Shown here: positions 50,249-60,083 of the stretch, piece by piece
Position numbering within the stretch: position 1 is the stretch's first letter
Layout: each line of letters opens with the position of its first letter
Source: Caryophanales bacterium UBA1188
GTDB lineage: Bacteria; Bacillota_I; Bacilli_A; Izemoplasmatales; UBA1188
Direction of reading: 5' to 3'
DNA length: 64,000 nucleotides
Assembly (NCBI GenBank): GCA_002310135.1
Contig: DBYK01000001.1
Location: 1-64,000, forward strand
The notes under the pieces: model-generated
Databases searched by the model: none
Seen by the model: only the letters and a program-made list of their open reading frames with translations
Told to the model about the DNA's origin: nothing
Position numbers and translations under genes: made by a program

Positions 50249-51291
50249 TTCTTTTCCTCTTTATCATCTTTTATATACATAGCATCTCCAAAACTGAAGA
50301 ACCTAAATTTATTATCTACTGCATATTTATATGCATTTAATATATTTTTTCTACTTGATAATGCACTTACAAGCATTATAAGTGTAGATTTTGGAAGATG
50401 AAAATTAGTTATTAGTTCATCTACAGCCATAAATTTATAACCAGGATAGATGAATATAGATGTTTCACTATCTTCTTCCATAAATTTATTGAACTTTTTA
50501 TAGTTTGATTCAAGCGTTCTAACACTTGTAGTACCAACTGCGACTATTTTCTTGTGATTCTCTTTAGCTTTATTTAACTTATCTGCGACTTCTCTACTTA
50601 TATGATACTTTTCACTATGCATTTTGTGCTCTTCAATATTATCAACACTAACTGGTCTAAAAGTTCCAAGACCTATTGTTAGAGTGATTTCTAATATTTC
50701 GATTCCTTTAGCTTTAATATCATCTAATAATTTTTGAGTGAAGTGAAGCCCTGCTGTAGGAGATGCAGTTGAACCTTTTATTTTTGAATAGACAGTTTGA
50801 TATCTATCTATCTTATCAAGTTTTTTATGAATATATGGAGGAAGTGGGACTTCTCCAACTTCATCTAATACTTCATAAAATATACCATCAAAGATAAAAT
50901 GAACATGTACTATTCCATCAGGTAATATATTTATTACTTCAGCTTCTAAGATATCATCTTTAAATATTATCTTAGTGCCAATTTTAAGTCTTCTTTGAGG
51001 TTTAGCTAAACATTCATAATTCTTATCACCTAAATCTTTAAGCAATAATAATTCTATTTTTGCGTTTGTCTCTTCTTTTCTTCCAATAATTCTCGCTGGA
51101 ACAACTTTTGTGTTATTTATAACTAAGATGGAATCTTTATCAAGATAATCTATGATGTTATAAAATTTTTTATCCTCAATTTTACCACTATTTTTATCAA
51201 GAATTAATAATCTCGATTCTTCTCTATTTATGATTGGTTCTTGAGCGATTAATTCTTCTGGAAGATAATAATCAAAATCAGAAGTTCTCAT
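50245..51291 (-). CDS. queA: S-adenosylmethionine:tRNA ribosyltransferase-isomerase
   Basis: A 348-residue enzyme that adds the epoxycyclopentane ring of queuosine precursor to preQ1-tRNA. Starts 'DFDYYLPEELIAQEP', then 'LVINNTKVVPARIIGRKE', 'GSTASPTAGLHFT', 'TLTIGLGTFRPV' and 'TNFHLPKSTLIMLVSA', all typical. The ATG at 51291 overlaps the ruvB stop codon by one base (TGATG); a TTG one codon upstream is less likely. Confidence 0.97.
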   Translation of the reverse strand: MRTSDFDYYLPEELIAQEPIINREESRLLILDKNSGKIEDKKFYNIIDYLDKDSILVINNTKVVPARIIGRKEETNAKIELLLLKDLGDKNYECLAKPQRRLKIGTKIIFKDDILEAEVINILPDGIVHVHFIFDGIFYEVLDEVGEVPLPPYIHKKLDKIDRYQTVYSKIKGSTASPTAGLHFTQKLLDDIKAKGIEILEITLTIGLGTFRPVSVDNIEEHKMHSEKYHISREVADKLNKAKENHKKIVAVGTTSVRTLESNYKKFNKFMEEDSETSIFIYPGYKFMAVDELITNFHLPKSTLIMLVSALSSRKNILNAYKYAVDNKFRFFSFGDAMYIKDDKEEKK

Positions 51292-52283
51292 CAAAATAAA
51301 TCCTTGTGTATGTGTTTATAAGCTTTAGTAGTTGCGACTCTTCCTCTTGCGGTTCTTTGGATGAATCCGCTCTTTATTAGATATGGTTCATAAACATTTT
51401 CCAAAGTGACTCTATCTTCTGAAAGGCTACTTGCGAGATTGTCGACTCCAACCGGCCCTCCTTTGAAGTGATCTATTAGAGTCCTTAGGTAATCTCTATC
51501 TTTTTCATCTAAACCTTCTTCATCAATATTTAAATTCTTAAGAGTTTTGTTTGTGATGTCGATAGTCACAACTCCATTATTGTATACATCTGCGTAATCT
51601 CTGATTCTTTTAAATATTCTATTTGTGACTCTTGGAGTTCCTCTTGATCTCTTTGCGACTTCAAGAGCGGATGAATCATCTATTTTATTTCCATAAATCC
51701 TCGCAGTTCTCTCACAAATCTGTTTAAGTTCATCTGTATTATAGAAATCTAATTTATAAGTTAAACCAAATCTATCTCTTAGAGGACCTGTGAGCATTCC
51801 ATAGGCAGTAGTAGCACCGATTAAGGTAAAAGGAGGAAGGTCTAATCTAATAGTTTTAGTATCAGAATCTCTTCCTATGACTATATCGATAACGAAATCT
51901 TCCATAGCACTATATAGAGTCTCAGAAACGGCTCTATTTAATCTATGGATTTCATCTATAAATAAACAATCATATGGTTGAAGTTGAGATAATATTGCGG
52001 CTAAATCGCCAGTTTTTTCTATAGCAGGTCCACTAATTATAGTGATATTTGCGCCCATTTCATTTGCGATTACTTGAGCAAGAGTAGTTTTACCTAATCC
52101 TTGTGGACCATATATTAAGACATGATCAATAGGTTCTTTTCTTTGTTTTGCAGCAAGTATTGATATTAGAAGCATTTCTTTAATATCATCTTGACCTATA
52201 TATTCTTTTAAGTATTGAGGTCTTAAAAACTGTTCCTCATTTACTCTTTCTCTATAATTCTTTAATTCGTTTTGAGTACTCAT
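51291..52283 (-). CDS. ruvB: Holliday junction branch migration helicase RuvB
   Basis: A 330-residue AAA+ motor that drives branch migration with RuvA. Motifs: 'RPQYLKEYIGQDDIKEML', Walker A 'YGPQGLGKTTLAQV' (about 59-72), Walker B 'LFIDEIHRL', 'IGATTAYGMLTGPLRDRFGL' and the winged-helix end 'YLIKSGFIQRTARGRVAT'. An AGGAGG site precedes the ATG. It is the first gene of a seven-gene run. ruvA is not in the window. Confidence 0.98.
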   Translation of the reverse strand: MSTQNELKNYRERVNEEQFLRPQYLKEYIGQDDIKEMLLISILAAKQRKEPIDHVLIYGPQGLGKTTLAQVIANEMGANITIISGPAIEKTGDLAAILSQLQPYDCLFIDEIHRLNRAVSETLYSAMEDFVIDIVIGRDSDTKTIRLDLPPFTLIGATTAYGMLTGPLRDRFGLTYKLDFYNTDELKQICERTARIYGNKIDDSSALEVAKRSRGTPRVTNRIFKRIRDYADVYNNGVVTIDITNKTLKNLNIDEEGLDEKDRDYLRTLIDHFKGGPVGVDNLASSLSEDRVTLENVYEPYLIKSGFIQRTARGRVATTKAYKHIHKDLF

Positions 52284-52302
52284 CTTTGACCTCCTATCAC
52301 AA

Positions 52303-52311
52303 ATTATATCA
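52303..52311 (-). promoter_or_regulatory. Extended -10 promoter of the ruvB operon
   Basis: TGATATAAT on the minus strand, 20 bases before the ruvB start codon, with an intervening AGGAGG site. No convincing -35 box, which is usual for extended -10 promoters. Confidence 0.6.
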
Positions 52312-52402
52312 TAAATCTTTAGATTTTATATAATTTGAATAAAAAAATATTTTTAAGAAGTTATTTATTCTTAAAATTCATTCTATAAATTTTAAAAAAG
52401 AA

Positions 52403-52429
52403 AAAGGATGTCACATCGTAACATCCTTT
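52403..52429 (-). terminator. Terminator of the hydrogenase operon
   Basis: Stem AAAGGATGT/ACATCCTTT with a nine-base loop, followed on the minus strand by TTTCTTTTTT, 18 bases after the hydA stop codon. Confidence 0.8.
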
Positions 52430-52446
52430 AAAACATATGAATTTGA

Positions 52447-54222
52447 TTATATTTCTGGATATCTTTCTCTAGCTTTATAGTGAGTATGAAGTAATTCTTC
52501 ACTCTTTTCAGATAGAGGTTCTTTGAAGTAGTCTTCGTACAATTTCTTAATTTGTGGGTTATTGTGAGATTGACGAATTGGACGACCCTTATCTTCTTTA
52601 TAAAGAACTGACGCTCTTTTTTCTCTATAAGTATCTAAAATATCCATTCCTTCTTTATTTAGGAATACTGGTTTAACATATGGTTGACCGCCACCATTGA
52701 TACAACCACCTGGGCAGCACATGATTTCAATGAAATGATATTCTGATTTACCAGCTTTAATATCATCTAATAACTTCTTAGCGTTTGCCATACCACTTGC
52801 GACAGCAACTTTGACGATTATGCCATTAATATCAACACTAGCTTCTTTAACTCCTTGAAGTCCTCTAACAGGGAGAAAATCAACTGGATTTAATTCTTTA
52901 GAAGTTAATGCGAAATATGCAGTTCTAAGTGCAGCTTCCATAACACCACCAGTTGCGCCAAAGATTACAGCAGCACCAGTATAATCACCTAATAAATCTG
53001 GATCGAAATCTTCTTCTGGTAACATATCCCAGTTAATTCCTGAACGCTTAATTAATCTTGCGAGTTCTCTTGTAGTTAGAACTGCATCAACATCTCTTAA
53101 GCCATTATGAGATAATTGAGGTCTTACTTCTTCAGTCTTCTTTGCTGTACAAGGCATTACAGATACAACGAAAATATCTTTTGGATCAATTCCATTTCTT
53201 TCTGCCCAATATGATTTGATTACAGCACCCATCATCTCATGAGGACTCTTACATGTTGAAACATTTGGAATTACTTCAGGATAATAGAATTCTAAATAAT
53301 TAATCCAACCAGGTGAACAAGATGTAATTTGTGGGAGAACTCCGCCATTTTTAATTCTATGGAGAAGTTCATTTGCTTCTTCCATAATAGTTAAATCTGC
53401 ACCAAAGTTTGTATCATATACTCTATAGAAACCAAGTCTTCTTAAAGCAGCAGCCATCTTTCCTGTTCCGACTGTTCCAATTGGATCGCCGAATTCTTCA
53501 GCTATTGCAGCTCTTACAGCAGGAGCTGTTTGAACTATAACTTTCTTACCTTCCATAAATGCTTTATCAATTAGTGGAATTTCAGAAACTTCAGTTAAAG
53601 CGCCAGTTGGGCATACTAGAGTACATTGTCCGCATTGTAAGCATGGAGCTTGAGCGAATGATCTATTTCCAGCAGGAGCAACTATAGTATTAAAGCCTCT
53701 CTTTTCAAATCCAAGGATACCAATTCCTTGAGCTTTTTTACATCTTTCAATGCATCTACCACAGAGGATACATTTAGATGTATCTCTCATGATACCAGGA
53801 CCTAAAATGTCTAAAGTTGTTTCAGTTTTAACGCCCTTAAATGCATTTTCTCTTGCACCAGTAATATTCGCAACATGTAGTAATTCACAATTACCATTTT
53901 TGACACATTGTTGACAATTCATATTGTGGTTAGAAAGTAGTAATTCTACAGATGTTCTTCTAGCTTTAACTGCTTTTGGAGAAGAGATTTTAATCTCCAT
54001 TCCTTCGCTTACTGGATATACACAACTCGCAACAAGTCCTCTTGCACCAGTAGCTTCAACTAAACAAACACGGCAAGATGCTTTAGAACATTCACCTTTA
54101 TTATATTCACAAAGTGAAGGGATATTATAACCACATCTTTTCGCAGCTTCTAGAATTGTTAATCCGTCTTCTACTTGATAAGATTGGCCTTCTATTTTAA
54201 TGTTTATCATTTTCTTTTCCAT
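52447..54222 (-). CDS. hydA: [FeFe] hydrogenase catalytic subunit (HydA/HndD type)
   Basis: A 591-residue enzyme that reduces protons to hydrogen. An N-terminal [2Fe-2S] domain (about 1-75) is followed by a His-Cys3 cluster motif ('NHNMNCQQCVKNGNC'), two [4Fe-4S] motifs ('CILCGRCIERC', 'CLQCGQCTLVCP') and the H-cluster domain with L1 'TSCSPGW', L2 'MPCTAKKTE' and L3 'CCPGGCINGGGQP'. This layout is that of group A NAD(P)H-linked hydrogenases. It follows hydB by 12 bases. Maturation genes hydE, hydF and hydG are not in the window. Confidence 0.97.
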   Translation of the reverse strand: MEKKMINIKIEGQSYQVEDGLTILEAAKRCGYNIPSLCEYNKGECSKASCRVCLVEATGARGLVASCVYPVSEGMEIKISSPKAVKARRTSVELLLSNHNMNCQQCVKNGNCELLHVANITGARENAFKGVKTETTLDILGPGIMRDTSKCILCGRCIERCKKAQGIGILGFEKRGFNTIVAPAGNRSFAQAPCLQCGQCTLVCPTGALTEVSEIPLIDKAFMEGKKVIVQTAPAVRAAIAEEFGDPIGTVGTGKMAAALRRLGFYRVYDTNFGADLTIMEEANELLHRIKNGGVLPQITSCSPGWINYLEFYYPEVIPNVSTCKSPHEMMGAVIKSYWAERNGIDPKDIFVVSVMPCTAKKTEEVRPQLSHNGLRDVDAVLTTRELARLIKRSGINWDMLPEEDFDPDLLGDYTGAAVIFGATGGVMEAALRTAYFALTSKELNPVDFLPVRGLQGVKEASVDINGIIVKVAVASGMANAKKLLDDIKAGKSEYHFIEIMCCPGGCINGGGQPYVKPVFLNKEGMDILDTYREKRASVLYKEDKGRPIRQSHNNPQIKKLYEDYFKEPLSEKSEELLHTHYKARERYPEI

Positions 54223-54234
54223 TACTTTCCACCC

Positions 54235-56106
54235 CTATCTCTTTGAAATTGCACCAAATGGGCAAACACTATAACATGTACCACACTTAATACATTTACT
54301 TTGGTCAATTACATAAGGCTCTTTTCCAGGTACACCAGAAATACATTCAACTGGACAATTTCTTGCGCACTTAGAACACTTCTTACATAATTCAGGATCA
54401 ATAACATATTGCATTAGGCTCTTACAAACGTGAGCTCTACAAGTCTTATCTTTGATGTGTTCTACGTATTCATCCATAAAGTTAGCCATAGTTGATAATA
54501 CTGGGTTTGCTGCAGTTTGTCCAAGAGCACATAATGCACCATCTCTCATAGTATCAGCTAAATCCCTTAATGCTTCGATATCTTCCATCTCGCCATTACC
54601 GCTAACTATTTTATTTAATATTTCAAGTACTCTCTTAGTACCAATTCTACATGGAGTACATTTACCACATGATTCATCACAAATAAATTCCATATAGAAT
54701 TTAGCGACATCAACCATACAGTTATCTTCATCCATAACGATAGCTCCACCTGAACCCATCATTGAGCCTCTTGCGATTAAGTTATCGTAATCGATTGGAA
54801 CATCTAGATCTTTTTCAGTTAAGCATCCACCTGATGGACCACCAGTTTGAATAGCTTTGAACTTTTTACCATTTGGTACTCCACCACCAATATCGTATAC
54901 TAATTCTCTTAAAGTTACACCCATTGGAACTTCAACCAAACCAACGTTTCTAACTTTTCCACCTAATGCGAATACTTTAGTACCCTTACTCTTTTCAGTT
55001 CCTAGTTTATTAAAACTACTTGCGCCTTCTCTTAAGATATATGGAATGTTTGCTAAAGTCTCAACATTATTAACGATAGATGGTTTATCCCATAAACCTT
55101 TAACAGCTGGGAATGGTGGACGTGGACGAGGCATACCTCTTTGTCCTTGAATTGAATTGATTAATGCTGTTTCTTCACCGCATACGAATGCACCAGCACC
55201 AAGTCTTATATGAGCTCTAAATGAAAAATCAGTTCCTAAGATATTATCTCCAAGAAGGCCTCTTTCATTCATCAATTTAATTGCGTTTTTAAGTCTTTCA
55301 ACTGCTTTTGGATATTCAGCTCTTACATAGAAATAACCATTTTGTGCTCCAATTGCATAACCCGCAATCATCATACCTTCTATTACTTCAAATGCGTTTC
55401 CTTCAAGCACTGATCTATCCATGAATGCACCTGGATCACCTTCATCACCATTACAGATTACATATTTTTCATCTGAAACACTGTTTTTAGCGAATTGCCA
55501 TTTACGGCCAGTAGGGAATCCTCCTCCCCCTCTTCCTCTTAAGCCAGATGCGAGTACCTCATCAATTACTTCTTGAGGAGTCATACTCAATGCTTTCTTA
55601 AGTCCTTTGAATCCATCACAACCTAATGATTCATCCAATGACTCTTGATTGATTACACCGCAGCCATGTAGTGCAATCTTAACTTGTTTTTTGTAGAATG
55701 GGATATCTTCAAGCTTTCTAATCTTTTCGTGAGTATTAATGTCTTCATATAATAACTCTTCAACGACTTTTTTACCGATTATATCTTGATCAACTATCTT
55801 TTCAACATCTTCTACTTTGACAAGTCTATATAATGTTTCTTCAGGATATATTTTTACAAATGGACCTTGTGAGCAAAGACCAAAACATCCAACATGGGCT
55901 AAACGAGTATTATTTTCCAAATGTTTTTCTTTAATTTGCTTTTCAAATTCAGCATAAACATCTAAAGCATGTGTAGCTTCACAACCTGTATCTGTACACA
56001 TCGCAATAGTTCTAAAACCATCTTTGCCATCATATTTGGCAACTAGTTTTTCGCTATTAATTCTTATTTCTTCTTCAAGTTTCTTAAAAGAATCAATCTT
56101 TTGCAT
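54235..56106 (-). CDS. hydB: Hydrogenase NADH-binding subunit (HydB/HndC, NuoF-like)
   Basis: A 623-residue diaphorase subunit. An N-terminal thioredoxin-like [2Fe-2S] domain (cysteines in 'CTDTGCEATHAL' and 'VGCFGLCSQGP'), an NADH- and FMN-binding NuoF core with 'GRGGGGFPTGRKW' and 'NGDEGDPGAFMDR', a [4Fe-4S] motif 'ESCGKCTPCRIG', and a C-terminal pair of [4Fe-4S] sites ('CKKCSKCARNCP', 'CIKCGTCYSVCP'). With HydA and HydC it forms the trimer that couples NADH and reduced ferredoxin oxidation to hydrogen formation. It overlaps hydC by one base and has a GGAGG site. Confidence 0.96.
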   Translation of the reverse strand: MQKIDSFKKLEEEIRINSEKLVAKYDGKDGFRTIAMCTDTGCEATHALDVYAEFEKQIKEKHLENNTRLAHVGCFGLCSQGPFVKIYPEETLYRLVKVEDVEKIVDQDIIGKKVVEELLYEDINTHEKIRKLEDIPFYKKQVKIALHGCGVINQESLDESLGCDGFKGLKKALSMTPQEVIDEVLASGLRGRGGGGFPTGRKWQFAKNSVSDEKYVICNGDEGDPGAFMDRSVLEGNAFEVIEGMMIAGYAIGAQNGYFYVRAEYPKAVERLKNAIKLMNERGLLGDNILGTDFSFRAHIRLGAGAFVCGEETALINSIQGQRGMPRPRPPFPAVKGLWDKPSIVNNVETLANIPYILREGASSFNKLGTEKSKGTKVFALGGKVRNVGLVEVPMGVTLRELVYDIGGGVPNGKKFKAIQTGGPSGGCLTEKDLDVPIDYDNLIARGSMMGSGGAIVMDEDNCMVDVAKFYMEFICDESCGKCTPCRIGTKRVLEILNKIVSGNGEMEDIEALRDLADTMRDGALCALGQTAANPVLSTMANFMDEYVEHIKDKTCRAHVCKSLMQYVIDPELCKKCSKCARNCPVECISGVPGKEPYVIDQSKCIKCGTCYSVCPFGAISKR

Positions 56107-56591
56107 TAGACGCTAGCCTCCTTTTTATATTCATCAATAATACCTTGAACCTTATCCACAGTTAATGTAGGATATACCTTACCATTAATTGAGCAAGCTG
56201 GAGCTAAACTACAAGCTCCTATGCATCTAAGTGCGCTTATTGTGAATAGTCCATCTTCAGTAGTTTCACCAGGTTGAATCTTTAAAAGATCACAGAACTT
56301 ATCGATGATAGCTTGAGATCCTTTTACGTAACATGCTGTACCGAGACATACACCAATTACGTATTTACCTTTTGGTTTTAGCGAAAAGAAACTATAGAAT
56401 GTTACAACACCATAAATCTCAGCAACAGGTATGTGAGTTTCCTCAGAGATAACTTCTTGAACTTCAAGTGGAATATAACCATATTCTGTTTGAACTTCAG
56501 AAAGAATTACCATGAGTGGTGTTGGCTCATCTTTGTATTTTCTACAAATTTCTACAATTTGCTCTTTAGCTTTTTGTTGTAATGCAGCCAT
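56106..56591 (-). CDS. hydC: Hydrogenase subunit HydC (NuoE-like)
   Basis: A 161-residue thioredoxin-like [2Fe-2S] protein. The cluster cysteines are in 'CLGTACYVKGS' (about 86-96) and 'LRCIGACSLAPA' (about 126-137), and the N-terminal helical part 'LSEVQTEYGYIPLEVQEVISE' matches NuoE. It heads hydC-hydB-hydA behind an AGGAGG site and an extended -10 promoter. Confidence 0.95.
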   Translation of the reverse strand: MAALQQKAKEQIVEICRKYKDEPTPLMVILSEVQTEYGYIPLEVQEVISEETHIPVAEIYGVVTFYSFFSLKPKGKYVIGVCLGTACYVKGSQAIIDKFCDLLKIQPGETTEDGLFTISALRCIGACSLAPACSINGKVYPTLTVDKVQGIIDEYKKEASV

Positions 56592-56629
56592 TATTTCCTC
56601 CTAATTTATATATAAATAATTCCTTATGT

Positions 56630-56639
56630 ATTATAACAT
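56630..56639 (-). promoter_or_regulatory. Extended -10 promoter of hydCBA
   Basis: ATGTTATAAT on the minus strand, about 40 bases before hydC. The -35 region is weak. I looked for a Rex-type operator (TTGTGA-N6-TCACAA) and saw none. Confidence 0.6.
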
Positions 56640-56713
56640 ATTTATAGTCGTTTTTTACCAATCTTTTTTTGCTATATAAAAATCTTTATTTTTATTTCAT
56701 CTTAAAATCATTA

Positions 56714-56722
56714 TGCTATAAT
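56714..56722 (+). promoter_or_regulatory. Extended -10 promoter of the coiled-coil genes
   Basis: TGCTATAAT lies 16 bases before the first start codon. With the start point about seven bases downstream, the leader would be about ten bases and include AAGG. Confidence 0.6.
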
Positions 56723-56738
56723 ATAAACAAGGTATTAT

Positions 56739-59700
56739 ATGCAAGAAAATAATAATCTTTCATACAAAAAATTCCTAGAATCAATCGATTATGATTCTAA
56801 AGAAATCAAAAAATATTTTGAAAATATCATAGAAAGCTTGAAAAAAGAGGCTTCTTTTATTACGGATAAAAGAGATTCTAAAATTGAAAATCTATATACA
56901 CAATTCGAAGAAGATATAAAAAGAAATGATAATATTAAAAAAGAACTAATCGATTCATATATAAAATCTTTTGAAGATATCAATGAAAAATATATCTCAA
57001 ATTTGTCAAAAATTAATAATGCATTCCTCTACGAAAAGAATCAACTTTTAGACAAAATTGAGGAAGAAAAGAATATCATCAAAACAATCAACCATAATAT
57101 CTTAATAGAATATTATGAAAAGAAAAGACCATATCAAGACAAAATAGATGAAGTATCTAAAAAACTAGATATTGAATATATCCAAAGTACTAATCTAATA
57201 TTTGAAACTAAAAACCTCATAACTAATAACAATGAATACTACCTAAACGCAGAAAGCCATATCAATTTATTAGATAAACAAATCAGATTCTTACTAGAAT
57301 TTAAAGATTACAATATTTCTTTATATAAACATGAGGCTGATGGCACAGATAGCCTTATCAATAAAATTAAAATTTATACAGATTATGTTAATGAAATATC
57401 GCAAGAAATCGCCTCATTTGAATCTGATAATAATGTATTTGAACCACTATCTTCTTCTTATAATTTAATCTTATCTAATATAGAAGAACTTCTTTCATCA
57501 TTAGATAAAGATATACATATATTCAAAATAGATGTAAAAGAAAAAATAGATTACTTAAAGAAAGATCTAGATAGTATTAATACATATTATGATTCTTTAA
57601 TTAGCGAAGCAAAAAAAGAAAAAGATAAAAAAATTATCAATAAAAGAAGGAATGTATTAATTAACCACATCACAACTAAACTTGAAAGATTATCACTTGA
57701 TTCAACTATGGAGATTGAGCTTCTATCTAACACTAAAGCTGATATCAATAAATTTAGATGTAATCTTCTTTCACTTTTATCATCAATTAAAGATTATTAT
57801 AATTTCATTTATGTGTCAAACGATGCTTTAATTATAAATCTCCTAAATATCATTAAAGAAATATTAAATGATCAACTTGAATCAGTAAATAAATTCGTAG
57901 AAAATACCAAAGATTCTAAAGAAATAATCAACTATTTTAAGAACCGTTACAACAAGCTTGACCTTGATAATAAACTCAAATCTATTCAAATCTATAAAGA
58001 AGGTATAGAAAAAATATTATCAAAATCCAAAGAACTAGACACTCTTGCTTTTGAGCTTGTCACTAATCAAGAAATCTTAAAGATGAAACTTTTAGATTTG
58101 AAAAAGGAATATCTTACAATCGATGATCAAACTAAAATCAAAGAAATCGAATATGATATGATAATCGATGAACTTGAAAGAGATAAAATTCCACGCTTAA
58201 CTATCAATAATTCTAAAGAAGAAATTCTTCTTCTTGAAAAAGATTTATCTATCGATGAAAAGATTTTAAAGAATGAATATGATAATGAACTTCATCTTTT
58301 AGAAGTTAAAAAAGAAATAGACTTATTGAGATGTGATTATATTGCCGCATATTCAAGACTTGAAAATATGTCTAAAATCATTGAAGTTAAGAATGAATAT
58401 GACATAGAATCAGTTGATATAAAGAACCAAATAGAACTTGAAAAATCCATTCAAGTTATTTTGCTTGATGCCATAGAGAAACAACTTAAATATAACTCTA
58501 TGATAGAAAAGTATGAAAATGATATCGAAAATCTCGATCAGGAAACAAATCAAAAGACAAGATATTTAAACAATGTGCTTGAAATAGAAATCAAAACATT
58601 CGAAAACAAAAAGAAAAAACTAGAAAACATCTCTAAAGATTTAGAATATTTATCTTATCCTGATATTAAATCTAAGAAGATTAAGACTGCAGAAAAGATT
58701 AAAAATATCAAGAAAGAATTAAAGAATAATATAACTAAAATCAAAGAAGATAACGAATATAATAAAAATGCTTCTTTAGAACTTAAAGAAAACTTAAACA
58801 AATTATATGATTCTTCTAGTTCTTCTTTTAAATCTTTATTCAATAAATTATTCGAAAATGATACAACTCTAAATTTAAATACTTCTACTTTAAAAGAAAT
58901 CTTAAGTCATAAAATAAATGTATTATTTGAATCTATCAATAATATATTAAAAGAATACAAACTTAAAACTCTTGAAGTTGATTATGATTTAAAACACTAC
59001 CAAAAATTAATCACATCTATTCTAAATGATATATCTAAAGCTTCTAAAGAAGAACTCAAGAATCTTAAAAAAGAATTGAGTAAAGAAATTGATGATATGC
59101 TTAAATCTATCAAATCATTATCATTTAAAGAAATTGATAAAATTGATGTACTAAGTGATTTAGATATAGAAAAAGAAATCAAAGCTTTAGAGAATAAATC
59201 TAAAGAAGATATCGCAAAACTTGTTATAGATAACACTATAGATATGGAGATAGATCTCTTAGCGATTGATGATATCAAGAAAGCTAAAGAAAAAGTTAAT
59301 AAATCATTCGAAAAAGAAATATCTGATTTCAAGAAATCATATCTTCAAACTAAAGACTCTATCAAAGAAGAATACAATGAAAAATTAAACAATCTAAATC
59401 TTCTTAAAGATTTCGCAATCAAGAATTCTAAAGATTTAGATAGAGATATGAACGTATCAATAAATTCTGTTATTGATAAAGTTTCATCATCTAAAGATGT
59501 TAAAGTTAAAACCCTAACTAATGAAAACACTCTAAACAAAGAAAAAATTGATGAAAAGATTCTCTCTTTATCAAATGAAATTCAAGAAAAGAATAATATT
59601 TTTGAAGAGATGAAGAAAGAATCCAATAATGAAGTTGAAACTTTCAAAGAAAATATTAAAGAAGTTGCGAAATCTAACTTCCAAGAAAGCTTAAATAAGA

Positions 59701-60083
59701 AAAGAGAAAACGAAGACTACTTAAACCGTGAATCTTTAGGATATGTAGAAGGTAGAGACTCATATTTTAGGAGATTAAACGCAAACGCTCTTGAATTTAA
59801 AGAATCATTTAGATCTAAAGAAGACGCTTTAATAGAATCTTTCTCTATCTCTAAAGCCGATAAAGAAATAGAGTACGCTAATCTCTATAAAGAAGTTAGA
59901 GATGATTTAAAAGAAAGTATTGATAATATCAAAGAACCTATTCACTCCTTCAGCACTGAAATTGAAGAATTATCTGATGAAATGAATAGGAAAGTATTAG
60001 AACTAACCAATCTATTCAATAGTAGTTCTAAAGATTTATATATAAAATTTATGGAAAATATCGATAAGGATAACTCTAAATAA
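56739..60083 (+). CDS. Giant coiled-coil protein 1, function unknown
   Basis: A 1,114-residue protein made almost wholly of charged, heptad-like sequence rich in Lys, Glu, Ile, Leu, Asp, Asn and Ser. There is no tryptophan and only two cysteines, no signal peptide, no membrane segment and no Walker motif, so it is not an SMC or Rad50 ATPase. Near the C-terminus a less charged segment 'GYVEGRDSYFRRLNANALEF' breaks the coil. It probably forms long rods, as cytoskeletal or scaffold proteins do. The start ATG has AAGG six bases upstream. Its stop overlaps the start of the next giant gene by one base (TAATG), so the pair should be made together. Confidence 0.8.
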   Translation: MQENNNLSYKKFLESIDYDSKEIKKYFENIIESLKKEASFITDKRDSKIENLYTQFEEDIKRNDNIKKELIDSYIKSFEDINEKYISNLSKINNAFLYEKNQLLDKIEEEKNIIKTINHNILIEYYEKKRPYQDKIDEVSKKLDIEYIQSTNLIFETKNLITNNNEYYLNAESHINLLDKQIRFLLEFKDYNISLYKHEADGTDSLINKIKIYTDYVNEISQEIASFESDNNVFEPLSSSYNLILSNIEELLSSLDKDIHIFKIDVKEKIDYLKKDLDSINTYYDSLISEAKKEKDKKIINKRRNVLINHITTKLERLSLDSTMEIELLSNTKADINKFRCNLLSLLSSIKDYYNFIYVSNDALIINLLNIIKEILNDQLESVNKFVENTKDSKEIINYFKNRYNKLDLDNKLKSIQIYKEGIEKILSKSKELDTLAFELVTNQEILKMKLLDLKKEYLTIDDQTKIKEIEYDMIIDELERDKIPRLTINNSKEEILLLEKDLSIDEKILKNEYDNELHLLEVKKEIDLLRCDYIAAYSRLENMSKIIEVKNEYDIESVDIKNQIELEKSIQVILLDAIEKQLKYNSMIEKYENDIENLDQETNQKTRYLNNVLEIEIKTFENKKKKLENISKDLEYLSYPDIKSKKIKTAEKIKNIKKELKNNITKIKEDNEYNKNASLELKENLNKLYDSSSSSFKSLFNKLFENDTTLNLNTSTLKEILSHKINVLFESINNILKEYKLKTLEVDYDLKHYQKLITSILNDISKASKEELKNLKKELSKEIDDMLKSIKSLSFKEIDKIDVLSDLDIEKEIKALENKSKEDIAKLVIDNTIDMEIDLLAIDDIKKAKEKVNKSFEKEISDFKKSYLQTKDSIKEEYNEKLNNLNLLKDFAIKNSKDLDRDMNVSINSVIDKVSSSKDVKVKTLTNENTLNKEKIDEKILSLSNEIQEKNNIFEEMKKESNNEVETFKENIKEVAKSNFQESLNKKRENEDYLNRESLGYVEGRDSYFRRLNANALEFKESFRSKEDALIESFSISKADKEIEYANLYKEVRDDLKESIDNIKEPIHSFSTEIEELSDEMNRKVLELTNLFNSSSKDLYIKFMENIDKDNSK

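Noticed and set aside
16389..56106. Possible recoding of TGA as tryptophan, as in mycoplasmas
   Set aside because: Many tryptophans use TGG, no gene needs TGA read through, and TGA ends several genes in ATGA or TGATG overlaps (19465, 40871, 41743, 50245, 51291).
56592..56738. Rex operator in front of the hydrogenase genes
   Set aside because: No TTGTGA-N6-TCACAA-like sequence was found in the intergenic region.
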